Below are positions 7,912 through 15,380 of a stretch of 25,164 nucleotides of DNA, piece by piece. The notes under the pieces are model-generated. The model was not told the DNA's origin. It saw only the letters and a list, made by a program, of their open reading frames with translations, and searched no databases. The stretch's first letter is position 1; every line of letters starts with the position of its first letter. The stretch comes from an uncultured Collinsella sp. (GTDB lineage: Bacteria; Actinomycetota; Coriobacteriia; Coriobacteriales; Coriobacteriaceae), in the NCBI GenBank assembly GCA_958413765.1, contig CATYVH010000028.1:1-25164 (forward strand). The letters run 5' to 3'. Made by a program: the position numbers and the translations under genes.

Positions 7912-9351
7912 TTAATCCAGGCCCTCGGCACCGTTGGACTTGATGATCTTCTGGTAGGCGTAGAAGCTGTCCTTGCGGCGGCGCTCGTAGGTACCGGTGC
8001 CGTCGTCGTACTTATCGACGTGAATGAAGCCGTAGCGCTTGCGCATCTCGCCGGTGCCGGCAGAAACCAGGTCGATGGGGCCCCACCAGGTATAGGCGAT
8101 CAGGTCGACGCCGTCGGCAATGGCCTCGCCCATGGCCTTGATGTGGCTGCGCAAGTAGGCGATACGATACGGATCGTGGATGGAGCCGTCCTCCTCGACC
8201 TCATCGTAGGCGCCCATGCCGTTCTCGACCACCATCAGCGGAATCTCGTAGCGGGCGTAAATCTCGTTGAGGGCGATGCGCAGGCCCAGCGGATCGATCT
8301 GCCAGCCCCAGTCGGTGGACTCCAGATAGGGGTTCTTGCCGCCAAAGGTCATGTTGCCCTCGGTCATCTCGTGGTCCTTGTGGGTGCCCACGGTTCCGGA
8401 CATGTAGTAGCTAAAGGTGTAGAAATCGACCTTGCCGTCGGCGATATCCTGCAGATCGCCGTCCTCCATCACGAGCTCGACGTCGTTCTCGGCCCAGAAA
8501 CGCTTGGCATAGAACGGATACTTGCCGCGCACCTGCACGTCGGAGCAGTACCAGTTCATGGTATTCATCTCCTGCTGCGTGGCGAACACGTCGGCCGGAT
8601 CGCACGTGGCGGCATAGGAGAGGACGAAGCAGTCCATGTTGCCCATCTTAAACTGCGGATAGTGCTCGTGGGCATAGCGCACGACGCGGCCGCTGGCGAC
8701 AAACTGGTGATGCAGGGCCTGCATACGGGCCTGCGGCGTGGTGTGGACCGCCGAAGCCGGGCCCTCAAAGCCCTGGATCATGCTGGTCCCAAAGAGGTTA
8801 CCAATGTCCTGGGTGCCGCAGTTGATCTCGTTGAAGGTGAGCCAGAACTTGACCTTGTCCTGATAGCGGTCGAAGACGGTCTGGCAGTACTTCTCAAAGA
8901 AGCCGATGAGCTCGCGGCTCGCCCAGCCATTGTATTTCTCGACCAGGTGATAGGGCATCTCGTAGTGCGACAGGGTCACGAGCGGCTCAATATTGTGAGC
9001 GCGCAGGCAGTCGAAGACGCGATCGTAGAAGGCGAGGCCGGCCTCGTTGGGCTCGGCGTCGTCGCCGTTGGGGAAGATGCGGCTCCAAGAGATGGACATG
9101 CGGAACATGTTGAAGCCCATCTCGGCGAACAGCGCGATGTCCTCCTCGTAGTGATGGTAGAAGTCGATACCGTCATGATTGGGGTAGAAGCGGTCGGGGT
9201 CGATGTCGATCGTAATCTGACGCGGCTCCTTGTAGCTGCCGCCCAAAAAATGGTCATCGACGGAAGGACCGCGGCCGTCCACGTTCCAAGCGCCCTCAAA
9301 CTGATTGGCGGCGGTAGCGCCACCCCAATAGAAACCCTCGGGGAATCCCAT
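7912..9351 (-). CDS. GH1 6-phospho-beta-glucosidase
   Basis: A 479-residue family GH1 (beta/alpha)8-barrel enzyme. The acid/base is Glu175 in LTFNEIN and the nucleophile is Glu376 in VVENGMG. SAGTGEMRKRYGFIHVD near 430-446 carries the Ser, Lys and Tyr that bind the sugar 6-phosphate in phospho-beta-glucosidases such as BglA and AscB. It probably cleaves PTS-imported aryl- or cello-oligosaccharide phosphates in the cytoplasm; no signal peptide is present. The frame extends upstream to 9492, but ATG 9351 is used because GAGGAGG lies 6 nt before it and GFPEGFYWGGATAANQ is the typical GH1 N terminus. It shares upstream boxes with the second GH1 gene (21013-22443). Confidence 0.93.
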   Translation of the reverse strand: MGFPEGFYWGGATAANQFEGAWNVDGRGPSVDDHFLGGSYKEPRQITIDIDPDRFYPNHDGIDFYHHYEEDIALFAEMGFNMFRMSISWSRIFPNGDDAEPNEAGLAFYDRVFDCLRAHNIEPLVTLSHYEMPYHLVEKYNGWASRELIGFFEKYCQTVFDRYQDKVKFWLTFNEINCGTQDIGNLFGTSMIQGFEGPASAVHTTPQARMQALHHQFVASGRVVRYAHEHYPQFKMGNMDCFVLSYAATCDPADVFATQQEMNTMNWYCSDVQVRGKYPFYAKRFWAENDVELVMEDGDLQDIADGKVDFYTFSYYMSGTVGTHKDHEMTEGNMTFGGKNPYLESTDWGWQIDPLGLRIALNEIYARYEIPLMVVENGMGAYDEVEEDGSIHDPYRIAYLRSHIKAMGEAIADGVDLIAYTWWGPIDLVSAGTGEMRKRYGFIHVDKYDDGTGTYERRRKDSFYAYQKIIKSNGAEGLD

Positions 9352-9433
9352 AAGTGCCTCCTCGCTCATGCGTGTTGCTGATGAAACGAGTATGCCGCCG
9401 AGTCGCTCCAGGCCAGGGCGAAGGCGCCGATTT

Positions 9434-9493
9434 GGACACTTCTTTTCGCAGACGCGCGCTGCAACAGCGCTGCAGCTGAAACTTTTTGACACC
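9434..9493 (-). promoter_or_regulatory. Shared GH1 upstream boxes, copy 1
   Basis: On the minus strand the sequence has box A, GGTGTCAAAAAGT (complement of 9481-9493), then 31 nt, then box B, GCGAAAAGAAGTGTCC (complement of 9434-9449). Box B ends 83 nt before the start-codon position of the GH1 gene. The second GH1 gene has the same two boxes with a 32-nt gap and the same 83-nt distance. The boxes resemble each other (AAAAAGT-TTC and AAAAGAAGTGTC), so they may be two sites for one regulator, or one may be part of the promoter. Confidence 0.6.
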
Positions 9494-9521
9494 GAAGGAG
9501 CGAAGACGATCCGCCCCGCGC

Positions 9522-10514
9522 TTACCGGCGGTATGCCGCGGGGGTGCAGCCATACTTGTCGTGAAACTTACGGTAGAAGAAGCTCATGTTTTCATAGCCC
9601 ACCGCATGCGCAGCCGCCCCGGCCGTGGCGCCACCGCGCAGAAGCTCGGCCGCACGCACCAGGCGTCGCTCCTGCACAAGCTGCCTAAAGGTCTTGCCCA
9701 CATGCCGCTTGAGGAGCGCCGTCGCATAATTAGGGCTCAAGCCAAACTCCGCCGCCATCCCCTCGAGGGAGCATGCAGCGAATTCGCGATCGATATAGCC
9801 GAGCATTCCCGTCACCAGGGCAGTGGGCCCCGCCGCGCCGTCCGCCGCGCCGCGCACCAGCTTGCGCTCGTAGCAATCCATGAGCTCGGCCAAAAACAGC
9901 TGAAACAGACGCAGGACGATCTCGGGACCATTAGGGCTCGGGTCATACAGCTCACAGAGCATCTCCTGCATGTAGCGCCGAATCCGACGGCTCTCGCCGC
10001 AATGAAAACGGACATGGCCCCGATGGTCCGTCTCGCTGTTGAGCGCGTTGAACAAAAACCGCGAGACCGCGCTCTCGCGCGAGAGGCTCGACTCGAGGCT
10101 CCGGCGCAAAAAAGAGCGTGAAACGGTCATGCTCAGCATGATATCGTCCTCACCAAGCGCCGCCACGGCATGCGGGCAGAGGGCGTCGAGCAAAAGCACC
10201 TCGTTGCGGCCCAGTTCGAGCCTCTCCCCCGCCACCGTCTGCGGGCAGCGTCCGCGATACACATAGCTCAGCTCCACGTAATCATGCACGTGCTCGGGAA
10301 CTGCATTAAAGCGCGAGTTTTTCCTTATCGTCAGGCCACGCGGCATGCCGGGCTGGGCGTAGGCAAACCCTGGCTGCCCAATCTTGCGCACTGGGCATCC
10401 GTCGATTTCGACATGCTCGGTCATAATCGACCAATCAAATGCCATGCCGTCTTTATAAGCGATCTCACTGGCGCTCAGTTCGCTGAGCCTACGCTCGAGC
10501 TCGTCGATCTCCAT
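9522..10514 (-). CDS. AraC-family transcriptional regulator
   Basis: A 330-residue regulator with an N-terminal cupin-like sensor domain (about 55-140; VPEHVHDYVELSYVYRG is the usual sugar-binding AraC pattern) and a C-terminal pair of helix-turn-helix motifs (about 225-330; LEGMAAEFGLSPNYATALLKRHVGKTF and AGAAAHAVGYENMSFFYRKFHDKYGCTPAAYR). It is divergent from the large glycoside hydrolase across 114 nt and probably activates that gene in response to a sugar. It also lies upstream of, and on the same strand as, the GH1 gene. No strong ribosome-binding site precedes the ATG at 10514, so the exact start is less certain. Confidence 0.92.
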   Translation of the reverse strand: MEIDELERRLSELSASEIAYKDGMAFDWSIMTEHVEIDGCPVRKIGQPGFAYAQPGMPRGLTIRKNSRFNAVPEHVHDYVELSYVYRGRCPQTVAGERLELGRNEVLLLDALCPHAVAALGEDDIMLSMTVSRSFLRRSLESSLSRESAVSRFLFNALNSETDHRGHVRFHCGESRRIRRYMQEMLCELYDPSPNGPEIVLRLFQLFLAELMDCYERKLVRGAADGAAGPTALVTGMLGYIDREFAACSLEGMAAEFGLSPNYATALLKRHVGKTFRQLVQERRLVRAAELLRGGATAGAAAHAVGYENMSFFYRKFHDKYGCTPAAYRR

Positions 10515-10560
10515 GGCTTGCCAATCGTTGATTTGGTCATAGTTCGTCGTTATTCAGATA

Positions 10561-10589
10561 TTAGCAGAACGCGCCGACGCGTCCATAAT
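10561..10589 (+). promoter_or_regulatory. Candidate promoter of the large glycoside hydrolase gene
   Basis: TTAGCA (10561-10566) and CATAAT (10584-10589) are separated by exactly 17 nt in the 114-nt region divergent from the AraC gene. The start codon lies 39 nt downstream of the -10 element. A TAATAT on the opposite strand here may belong to the AraC promoter, but no good -35 partner was found. Confidence 0.55.
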
Positions 10590-10628
10590 CTGTGCTATGC
10601 AGCAGATCGATCGAGCCAAGGAGGATCC

Positions 10629-13220
10629 ATGACCGCGTACTATCAGCAGGTGCTCGAGGGCACATACGACAACCACGTGCTTCCGTTTTTGTGGATGAAG
10701 GGCGAGAGCCATAAAACCATTGCCGAGTATCTGGAAAAGATCGCCGGCGCCGACATCCACGAGGTCTGTCTCGAAAGCCGCCCACACCCCGATTTTTGCG
10801 GCGAGGGCTGGTGGCGCGATCTGCGCTTTGTCATTGACGAGTGCAAGCAGCTGGGCCTTAAGCTCTGGATCTTGGACGACGCGCACTTCCCCACGGGCTT
10901 TGCCAACGGCGCCGTCAAGGAGGCCGTGCCCGAGCTCCGCAAGATCGTTCTCACGCACCGCACACTCAACATCGTGGGTCCCACGTCCGCCGCAAGCATC
11001 GCGCTCGCCAACATGTTCGACAAAACCGAGCACTTCTACGGCGTGACATTTATGCAGGACGGCAGCCCCGTCGACGTCGCTTACCGAGTAATCGACGATG
11101 CAGACGGCAACCCCAGCCGCCTGGTCTTCGATGCACCTGCGGGCCTCACGCAGGCATGCGTGATGTTCACGAGCGGCAAGACCTCCTACAACGAGGACTA
11201 CATCAATATGGTCGACCGCGCCTCGGTGGCGCAGCTCATCGATGCTGTCTACGAGCCGCATTTTGAGCATCTGGGCGATGAGTTTGGCAAGACGATCCTG
11301 GGCTTTTTCTCCGATGAGCCCGGATTTGCCAACGAGAAGGGCACCACGGGCCCCGACGGCATCTCGGATACGCTCATCGGCAAGGCCACCGCGCCCCTGC
11401 CCTGGTCGGCCGAGCTTGAGCGTCGCCTGCGCACGGCGCTGGGCGAGCGCTACCTGGACGAGCTCCCGCACCTGTGGGACCGCGAGCCGGCCGGCGCGCA
11501 TGTACGCCACGTCTATATGGACATCGCGAGTACCCTCTATAAGGAGTGCTTCTGCGACCAGCTCGGCGACTGGTGCCGCGCGCACGGCGTGCAATACATC
11601 GGTCACGTAATCGAAGACAAGGACTGCCACGCGCGCCTGGGCGTGGGCGCCGGGCACTACTTCCGCGCCGTGGGCGGTCAGGACATGGCGGGCGTCGACA
11701 TCGTGATCAACCAGCTTGTGCCCGGCATGGACCGCGGCCTTCACAGCTACGGACGCGGCGTATGGGACCTCGAGTTCTATAACTACGTGCTGCCCAAGCT
11801 GGGCTCCTCGGCAGCACACCTCGACCCCAAAAAGCAGGGGCGCTGCATGGCCGAGGTCTTTGGCGCATTTGGATGGCACGAAGGCCTGCGCGAGATGAAG
11901 TGGATCGCCGATCATTTTTTGGTGCGCGGCGTCAATTGGTTTGTGCCGCATGCCTTTAGCATGGCCGCCTTCCCCGACTGGGACTGCCCGCCGCATTTCT
12001 ATGCGCATGGCCAAAACCCCCAGTTTGCACACTTTGGGCAGCTCATGAGCTACATGAACCGTACGGCGAGTCTGCTGAGCGGCGGGCGTGCAACGACCCC
12101 GGCGGCGCTTCTCTACCATGCGGACGCCGAGTGGGCAGGCGAGGCGAACTTTATGCAGCATGCCGCCTCCGAGCTTATGCGCGCGCAGGTCGACTTTGAC
12201 ATCGTGCCAGCAGAGGCATTTGAGGACGCAGGGCGCTATGCCGTTGAAATTGCCGCAGACGGTAGCGGCTTTAGCGTGAACGGCCAGGCATACCGCTGCC
12301 TGGTGATGCCCGGAGCCGAGTTTGTCGGCGGAGCCGTGCTCGACTTTGCCGCGCGCGCCGCAGCCGCGGGTGTTGCCGTGTACGCGCTGGATAAGTTGCC
12401 GAACAAGCGCTACGACGGCGACACTGCAGGCCGCGAGGGCTTTGCCTCCCTGGATGCAACCGCGCTCGCCGGCATCAAACTCCTGGCGACCACCGGGCTC
12501 GCAGGCACACTTGCCAATACCGGCATGCAGACCGTGGTTTGCGCCGAGCCCCAGCCCTGGCTGCGCGCACTGCGCTACGAGCGGGCGGGCGAGAGCTATC
12601 TGATGCTCGTCAACGAGCATCCCAAGCAGGGTATCTCCACTCAGGTTGCGCTTGCCGACGGCACACCCGTTGCAGGCGCGCGCCTCGACCTGCTCAACGG
12701 CACCGAGCCCGCCGCCTTTGACGGCACGCTCGAGTTGGCTCCCTACGAGAGCTGCATCGTGGTCCTTGGGGCTACAGGTTCCGCCGGCGCGGCAACCGTT
12801 GGAGACGAAGCCGCATGCATCGACGGGCCCTGGGCGGTTGCCTTCTCTGCCCCTGGCACCGATGCCTTTGGCGAGCCTGTTGAGCTTGCAGACCTGCACG
12901 ACCTTTCCTCGGCCGAGTTCCCCGGCAAGGCCGGCACATTCCGCTACCAGGCCTCCTTTGTCCTGGGCGAAGCGGTCACCAGCACCGTCATCGACCTTGG
13001 CGAGGTCTTTGAGACCGCAACCGTCGCCCTCGACGGCAAATCCCTCGGCACCCGTATCTGTCCGCCTTACCGCTTTGAGGTCGGCGCGCTTTTGGCCGGT
13101 GAGCACGCGCTTACGATCGACATCATCAACACCCTCGATCACGCCGTCCCCGACATATTCGGCATGACCGAGCCCTCCGAGCCCAGCGGCCTCTTGGGGC
13201 CCGTACGTGTGCTCGGGTAA
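10629..13220 (+). CDS. Large cytoplasmic glycoside hydrolase, GH106/alpha-L-rhamnosidase-like
   Basis: An 863-residue protein with no signal peptide. The N-terminal two thirds look like a TIM-barrel glycosidase (EGWWRDLRFVIDECKQLGLKLWILDD, GFFSDEPGF, GRCMAEVFGAFGWHEGLREMKWIADHFLVRGVNWFVPHAFS). A beta-sandwich of the GH2 sugar-binding type follows (about 760-863; FRYQASFVLGE, VALDGKSLGTRICPPYRFEV). This layout and the Glu residues in SDEPGF and AEVFG resemble GH106 alpha-L-rhamnosidases and related uncharacterised hydrolases, but the substrate is not proven. The frame is open from 10170; ATG 10629 is certain because AAGGAGG stands 5 nt upstream. It is divergent from an AraC regulator and followed by an RpiR regulator. 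Confidence 0.75.
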   Translation: MTAYYQQVLEGTYDNHVLPFLWMKGESHKTIAEYLEKIAGADIHEVCLESRPHPDFCGEGWWRDLRFVIDECKQLGLKLWILDDAHFPTGFANGAVKEAVPELRKIVLTHRTLNIVGPTSAASIALANMFDKTEHFYGVTFMQDGSPVDVAYRVIDDADGNPSRLVFDAPAGLTQACVMFTSGKTSYNEDYINMVDRASVAQLIDAVYEPHFEHLGDEFGKTILGFFSDEPGFANEKGTTGPDGISDTLIGKATAPLPWSAELERRLRTALGERYLDELPHLWDREPAGAHVRHVYMDIASTLYKECFCDQLGDWCRAHGVQYIGHVIEDKDCHARLGVGAGHYFRAVGGQDMAGVDIVINQLVPGMDRGLHSYGRGVWDLEFYNYVLPKLGSSAAHLDPKKQGRCMAEVFGAFGWHEGLREMKWIADHFLVRGVNWFVPHAFSMAAFPDWDCPPHFYAHGQNPQFAHFGQLMSYMNRTASLLSGGRATTPAALLYHADAEWAGEANFMQHAASELMRAQVDFDIVPAEAFEDAGRYAVEIAADGSGFSVNGQAYRCLVMPGAEFVGGAVLDFAARAAAAGVAVYALDKLPNKRYDGDTAGREGFASLDATALAGIKLLATTGLAGTLANTGMQTVVCAEPQPWLRALRYERAGESYLMLVNEHPKQGISTQVALADGTPVAGARLDLLNGTEPAAFDGTLELAPYESCIVVLGATGSAGAATVGDEAACIDGPWAVAFSAPGTDAFGEPVELADLHDLSSAEFPGKAGTFRYQASFVLGEAVTSTVIDLGEVFETATVALDGKSLGTRICPPYRFEVGALLAGEHALTIDIINTLDHAVPDIFGMTEPSEPSGLLGPVRVLG

Positions 13221-13339
13221 CGCCCCGGGCGCAAACGGCCCAACAAGGACAGTGCCCCCATGTTGAGCCCGCACGGCGTCGAGCGGTCCGTCGTTCATAG
13301 ACCGGCGGACCAAAACTCCCAGCCAAGCCGAACGTTTTA

Positions 13340-13363
13340 TTTATCGTTATGATTGGTTTATCG
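13340..13363 (+). promoter_or_regulatory. Candidate operator before the RpiR gene
   Basis: TTTATCG occurs twice in direct orientation (13340-13346 and 13357-13363), 17 bp apart, directly upstream of the ribosome-binding site. A possible -10 (TATGAT, 13348-13353) lies between them. AACG/CGTT also forms a small dyad at 13331-13348. Autoregulation by RpiR is a guess. Confidence 0.35.
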
Positions 13364-13386
13364 CGACGCAAACGCATAGGAGCCAT

Positions 13387-14241
13387 ATGGATATCAGGCG
13401 AAAGATCACGCAGGGCAAAAGCCTCACCCCCACCGAGCAACAACTTGGGCAAACGGCCCTCGCCATGGGCGAGGATGTGCGCGGGCTTTCCATTAAGGAA
13501 TTTGCCGCGTGCGCCAACGTTTCGGTCGCGAGCGTGCACCGCTTTTGCAAAAAGCTCGGCCTCGAGGGATTCAAAGACCTCAAGGTCGAGCTCATCCGCC
13601 AGGCGACCGAGGCGGGCAATCGGCGCGACGTGGACATCAACTTTCCCTTCGATGCCACCTCCACCCCCGCACAGGTAATGGAGCGCATGGAGGGGCTCTA
13701 CCAGACCACCTTGGCCGAAACGCAGGAACTGCTCGACCCCGCACAGCTCGACTACGCCGCCAAGCTCGTCATGCGCGCCGACACCGTGGACATCTACACG
13801 GGCTCGCATAACCTGTATCCAGCGGGAATGTTCCGCGATCGCTTGCTTTCCGCCGGTAAAAGCGCGACGTGCTACGGCAGCGTCGAGGCGCAGGTGCGTA
13901 CGGCGCTCGCCTCGGGCCCCGACCATGTGGCGATTGTCATCTCCTACAGCGGCCTTGCCCCCAACCTCAGGGAGATCTTGCCGATCCTCAGCAGTCGACG
14001 CGTCCCGGTCATCGTCATCGGCACACCGTACTGCGCCCGCATTCACCCCGGCTTTGCCGCCTATCTCATGGTGAGCGACCACGAGAGTATGACGCACCGC
14101 ATCACGCAGTTCGCCAGCCACATCGCCGTGCAATACGTGCTCGATTCGCTCTACAGCAGCTACTTTGCCAAAGATTACGCCCGCTGTTCCGAGTTCCTCG
14201 AGCGGTCGTTTCCCTACACCCGCCTGCCCGGGCTCAAGTAA
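13387..14241 (+). CDS. RpiR-family transcriptional regulator (HTH plus SIS domain)
   Basis: A 284-residue regulator. The N-terminal helix-turn-helix domain (1-77) has the RpiR pattern LSIKEFAACANVSVASVHRFCKKLGLEGFKDLK. The C-terminal SIS domain (about 110-260; VDIYTGSHN, HVAIVISYSGLAPNLREIL, RRVPVIVIG) binds phosphorylated sugars. AGGAG at 13378-13382 precedes the ATG. It lies 166 nt downstream of the large hydrolase on the same strand and may control that gene or another phospho-sugar pathway. Confidence 0.93.
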   Translation: MDIRRKITQGKSLTPTEQQLGQTALAMGEDVRGLSIKEFAACANVSVASVHRFCKKLGLEGFKDLKVELIRQATEAGNRRDVDINFPFDATSTPAQVMERMEGLYQTTLAETQELLDPAQLDYAAKLVMRADTVDIYTGSHNLYPAGMFRDRLLSAGKSATCYGSVEAQVRTALASGPDHVAIVISYSGLAPNLREILPILSSRRVPVIVIGTPYCARIHPGFAAYLMVSDHESMTHRITQFASHIAVQYVLDSLYSSYFAKDYARCSEFLERSFPYTRLPGLK

Positions 14242-14243
14242 CG

Positions 14244-14268
14244 ACGAGCGTGGATTTTTGGACACTCA
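14244..14268 (+). repeat. ACGAGCG...GGATTTT repeat, copy 1
   Basis: This 25-nt stretch closely matches 15113-15136 in the same orientation (ACGAGCG, T or C, GGATTTT, one extra T here, GGAC, A or G, CTCA). The two copies flank the XRE-desulfoferrodoxin gene. It overlaps the start of a region whose next GAGCGTGG forms the arm of a long hairpin. Confidence 0.65.
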
Positions 14269-14274
14269 GATAAC

Positions 14275-14338
14275 GAGCGTGGATAATCTCCCACTTTGAG
14301 CCCGCACACAGGCCAAAACCGGGAGATTATCCACGCTC
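14275..14338. repeat. 18-bp perfect inverted repeat between the rpiR and XRE genes
   Basis: GAGCGTGGATAATCTCCC (14275-14292) is the exact reverse complement of 14321-14338, with a 28-nt loop. It begins with the same GAGCGTGGAT as the neighbouring repeat and lies between two convergent genes. On the plus strand ATTTTGGG follows, a weak T-run, so a bidirectional terminator role is possible but not clear. Confidence 0.75.
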
Positions 14339-14385
14339 ATTTTGGGTCCCCTGGGAAACGCATGAGGAGGGCGGATAGACAGCCG

Positions 14386-15006
14386 TTATTTGCGAGGCGT
14401 CAGCGACGTAAAGAGCCCGTGTTGGTTGCAGTAAAGATATATCCTGCCGCGCCCGGTAATATGGAAGCGCGGCTGCACCGATTGCTCTGGATAGAGCTTC
14501 TTAAAGCAGACGCCGTCCATAGTCGCATATGCCACAAAGCTAATGTAGTGATCCTTGGTCATGGGATGATCGAGCGTGACGTACCAATCGTCCTCGATGC
14601 GCTCGATGGAAAAGGCGTGGTCCGCGTCCGGCTCTTCGGCCTCCTGGGGAAACATCGTGGAGCCACAGCAGCTAAAGCTGCCTTCTCCGAGCGCGTGCAC
14701 AACGTTTCCGCAGATAGGGCAAACGTAAAAGACGCCTTTGAGCATATTGCCTGCACGGTTGGCGTTGGCCCGAATGTCACCAGCCAAAAGCTCAGCCACG
14801 CTTATGCCGAGTCTCTGGGCCAAAGGCTCAACGAGGGAAATGTCGGGAAGGCCGCGGCCGGATTCCCACTTGCTGACGGCTTTATCGGTCACACCAAGGC
14901 TTTCCGCCAGGGCGCGCTGGGTGAGGCCGCGCTCTTCGCGCAGCTGCTTAATGGCATGCGCTGCCAAAAAAGTATGGGAGGCATTGGTTTGCCGTGTCTG
15001 GTTCAT
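14386..15006 (-). CDS. XRE-type regulator fused to a desulfoferrodoxin/superoxide-reductase-like domain
   Basis: A 206-residue protein. Residues about 15-75 form a Cro/CI-type helix-turn-helix (LREERGLTQRALAESLGVTDKAVSKWE). Then comes a desulforedoxin-like iron site (Cys96, Cys99, Cys113, Cys114) and a neelaredoxin-like domain with HPMTKDHYI and YCNQHG. His130, His147, His153, Cys193 and His196 match the five iron ligands of superoxide reductase in order and nearly in spacing. The Glu-Lys pair that normally precedes the first His is Ala-Asp here, so sensing seems more likely than catalysis. ATG 15006 is preferred over 15063, which lacks a ribosome-binding site, but only a weak GGAC precedes it. 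Inference: a redox, oxygen or superoxide responsive regulator. Confidence 0.88.
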   Translation of the reverse strand: MNQTRQTNASHTFLAAHAIKQLREERGLTQRALAESLGVTDKAVSKWESGRGLPDISLVEPLAQRLGISVAELLAGDIRANANRAGNMLKGVFYVCPICGNVVHALGEGSFSCCGSTMFPQEAEEPDADHAFSIERIEDDWYVTLDHPMTKDHYISFVAYATMDGVCFKKLYPEQSVQPRFHITGRGRIYLYCNQHGLFTSLTPRK

Positions 15007-15037
15007 GGGCTGTCCAATCAAATTGAAGAAATGGAGT

Positions 15038-15097
15038 GAACCGGTTCGACAGTCAGTATCCATTTGAAGGCCAGGCTCGACAACCTACGCTGCGTAG
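15038..15097. promoter_or_regulatory. Two short dyads upstream of the XRE gene
   Basis: GAACCGGTTC (15038-15047) is a perfect 10-bp palindrome. CTACGC-T-GCGTAG (15085-15097) is a perfect dyad around one central base. Both lie within 100 nt upstream of the XRE start and are candidate operators for it. No clear -35/-10 pair was found. Confidence 0.4.
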
Positions 15098-15112
15098 ACA
15101 TGCGCCAATCGA

Positions 15113-15136
15113 ACGAGCGCGGATTTTGGACGCTCA
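15113..15136 (+). repeat. ACGAGCG...GGATTTT repeat, copy 2
   Basis: This is the second copy of the repeat at 14244-14268. Here the ends are complementary (GAGCG at 15115-15119 with CGCTC at 15131-15135), so it can form a small hairpin. A shorter relative, GAGCG-N8-CGCTC, occurs at 23493-23510. Confidence 0.65.
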
Positions 15137-15152
15137 TCCTAAGTAGTCATTT

Positions 15153-15190
15153 AAGAACGTCCCCAACGACTACATCAGGAGTGTCCCCAG
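15153..15190 (-). repeat. Two GGGGAC-type repeat boxes beside structured element B
   Basis: AAGAACGTCCCCAA (15153-15166) and AGGAGTGTCCCCAG (15177-15190) match the boxes at 6188-6228. Each is enclosed by a short inverted repeat: GTAGTC/GACTAC around the first, CATC/GATG around the second. They lie about 45 nt from structured element copy B, as in copy A. Confidence 0.65.
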
Positions 15191-15234
15191 ATGCCGCATC
15201 GCCAGCAACGGGAGTGCCGATGTCTTGGCAACGA

Positions 15235-15380
15235 CAGCGAGCGGGCCGCATTTGAGACAAGGTGACGTGAAACGAAAGGGCGCTGACCTTCTGGTCGCGC
15301 CCTTGAAGTTGAACGTCAGATTGTCCAAATGCGGCCCGCGCAGCGTCGGCCGGTTACGGCGTTTGGTAAAACGCCGTAAC
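15235..15380 (-). repeat. Structured intergenic element, copy B (candidate structured RNA or DNA hairpin element)
   Basis: A 146-nt element with the same plan as 6276-6422. A 14-bp stem (15241-15254 with 15326-15339) is followed by a bulged A (15255), GACAA/TTGTC (15256-15260 with 15321-15325), TGACGT/ACGTCA (15263-15268 with 15313-15318), an 8-bp stem (15276-15283 with 15297-15304) and the apical GACC-TTCT-GGTC (15285-15296). The separate 12-bp hairpin with loop GGTA (15353-15380) is identical to copy A and directly abuts the pyrE stop codon. Outside the invariant GCGGGC, ACAA, GACCTTCTGGTC, GCAGCGTCGG and final hairpin, the stems differ from copy A but remain paired. Confidence 0.8.

Noticed and set aside
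7834..9381. A 515-codon plus-strand frame opposite the first GH1 gene.
   Set aside because: It is antisense to a GH1 enzyme with intact catalytic motifs and has no ribosome-binding site or family likeness.
10554..13313. A 919-codon open frame on the minus strand opposite the large hydrolase.
   Set aside because: It is the antisense of a gene with a perfect ribosome-binding site and clear enzyme motifs. High-GC codon bias keeps such shadow frames open, and its translation has no recognisable domain.
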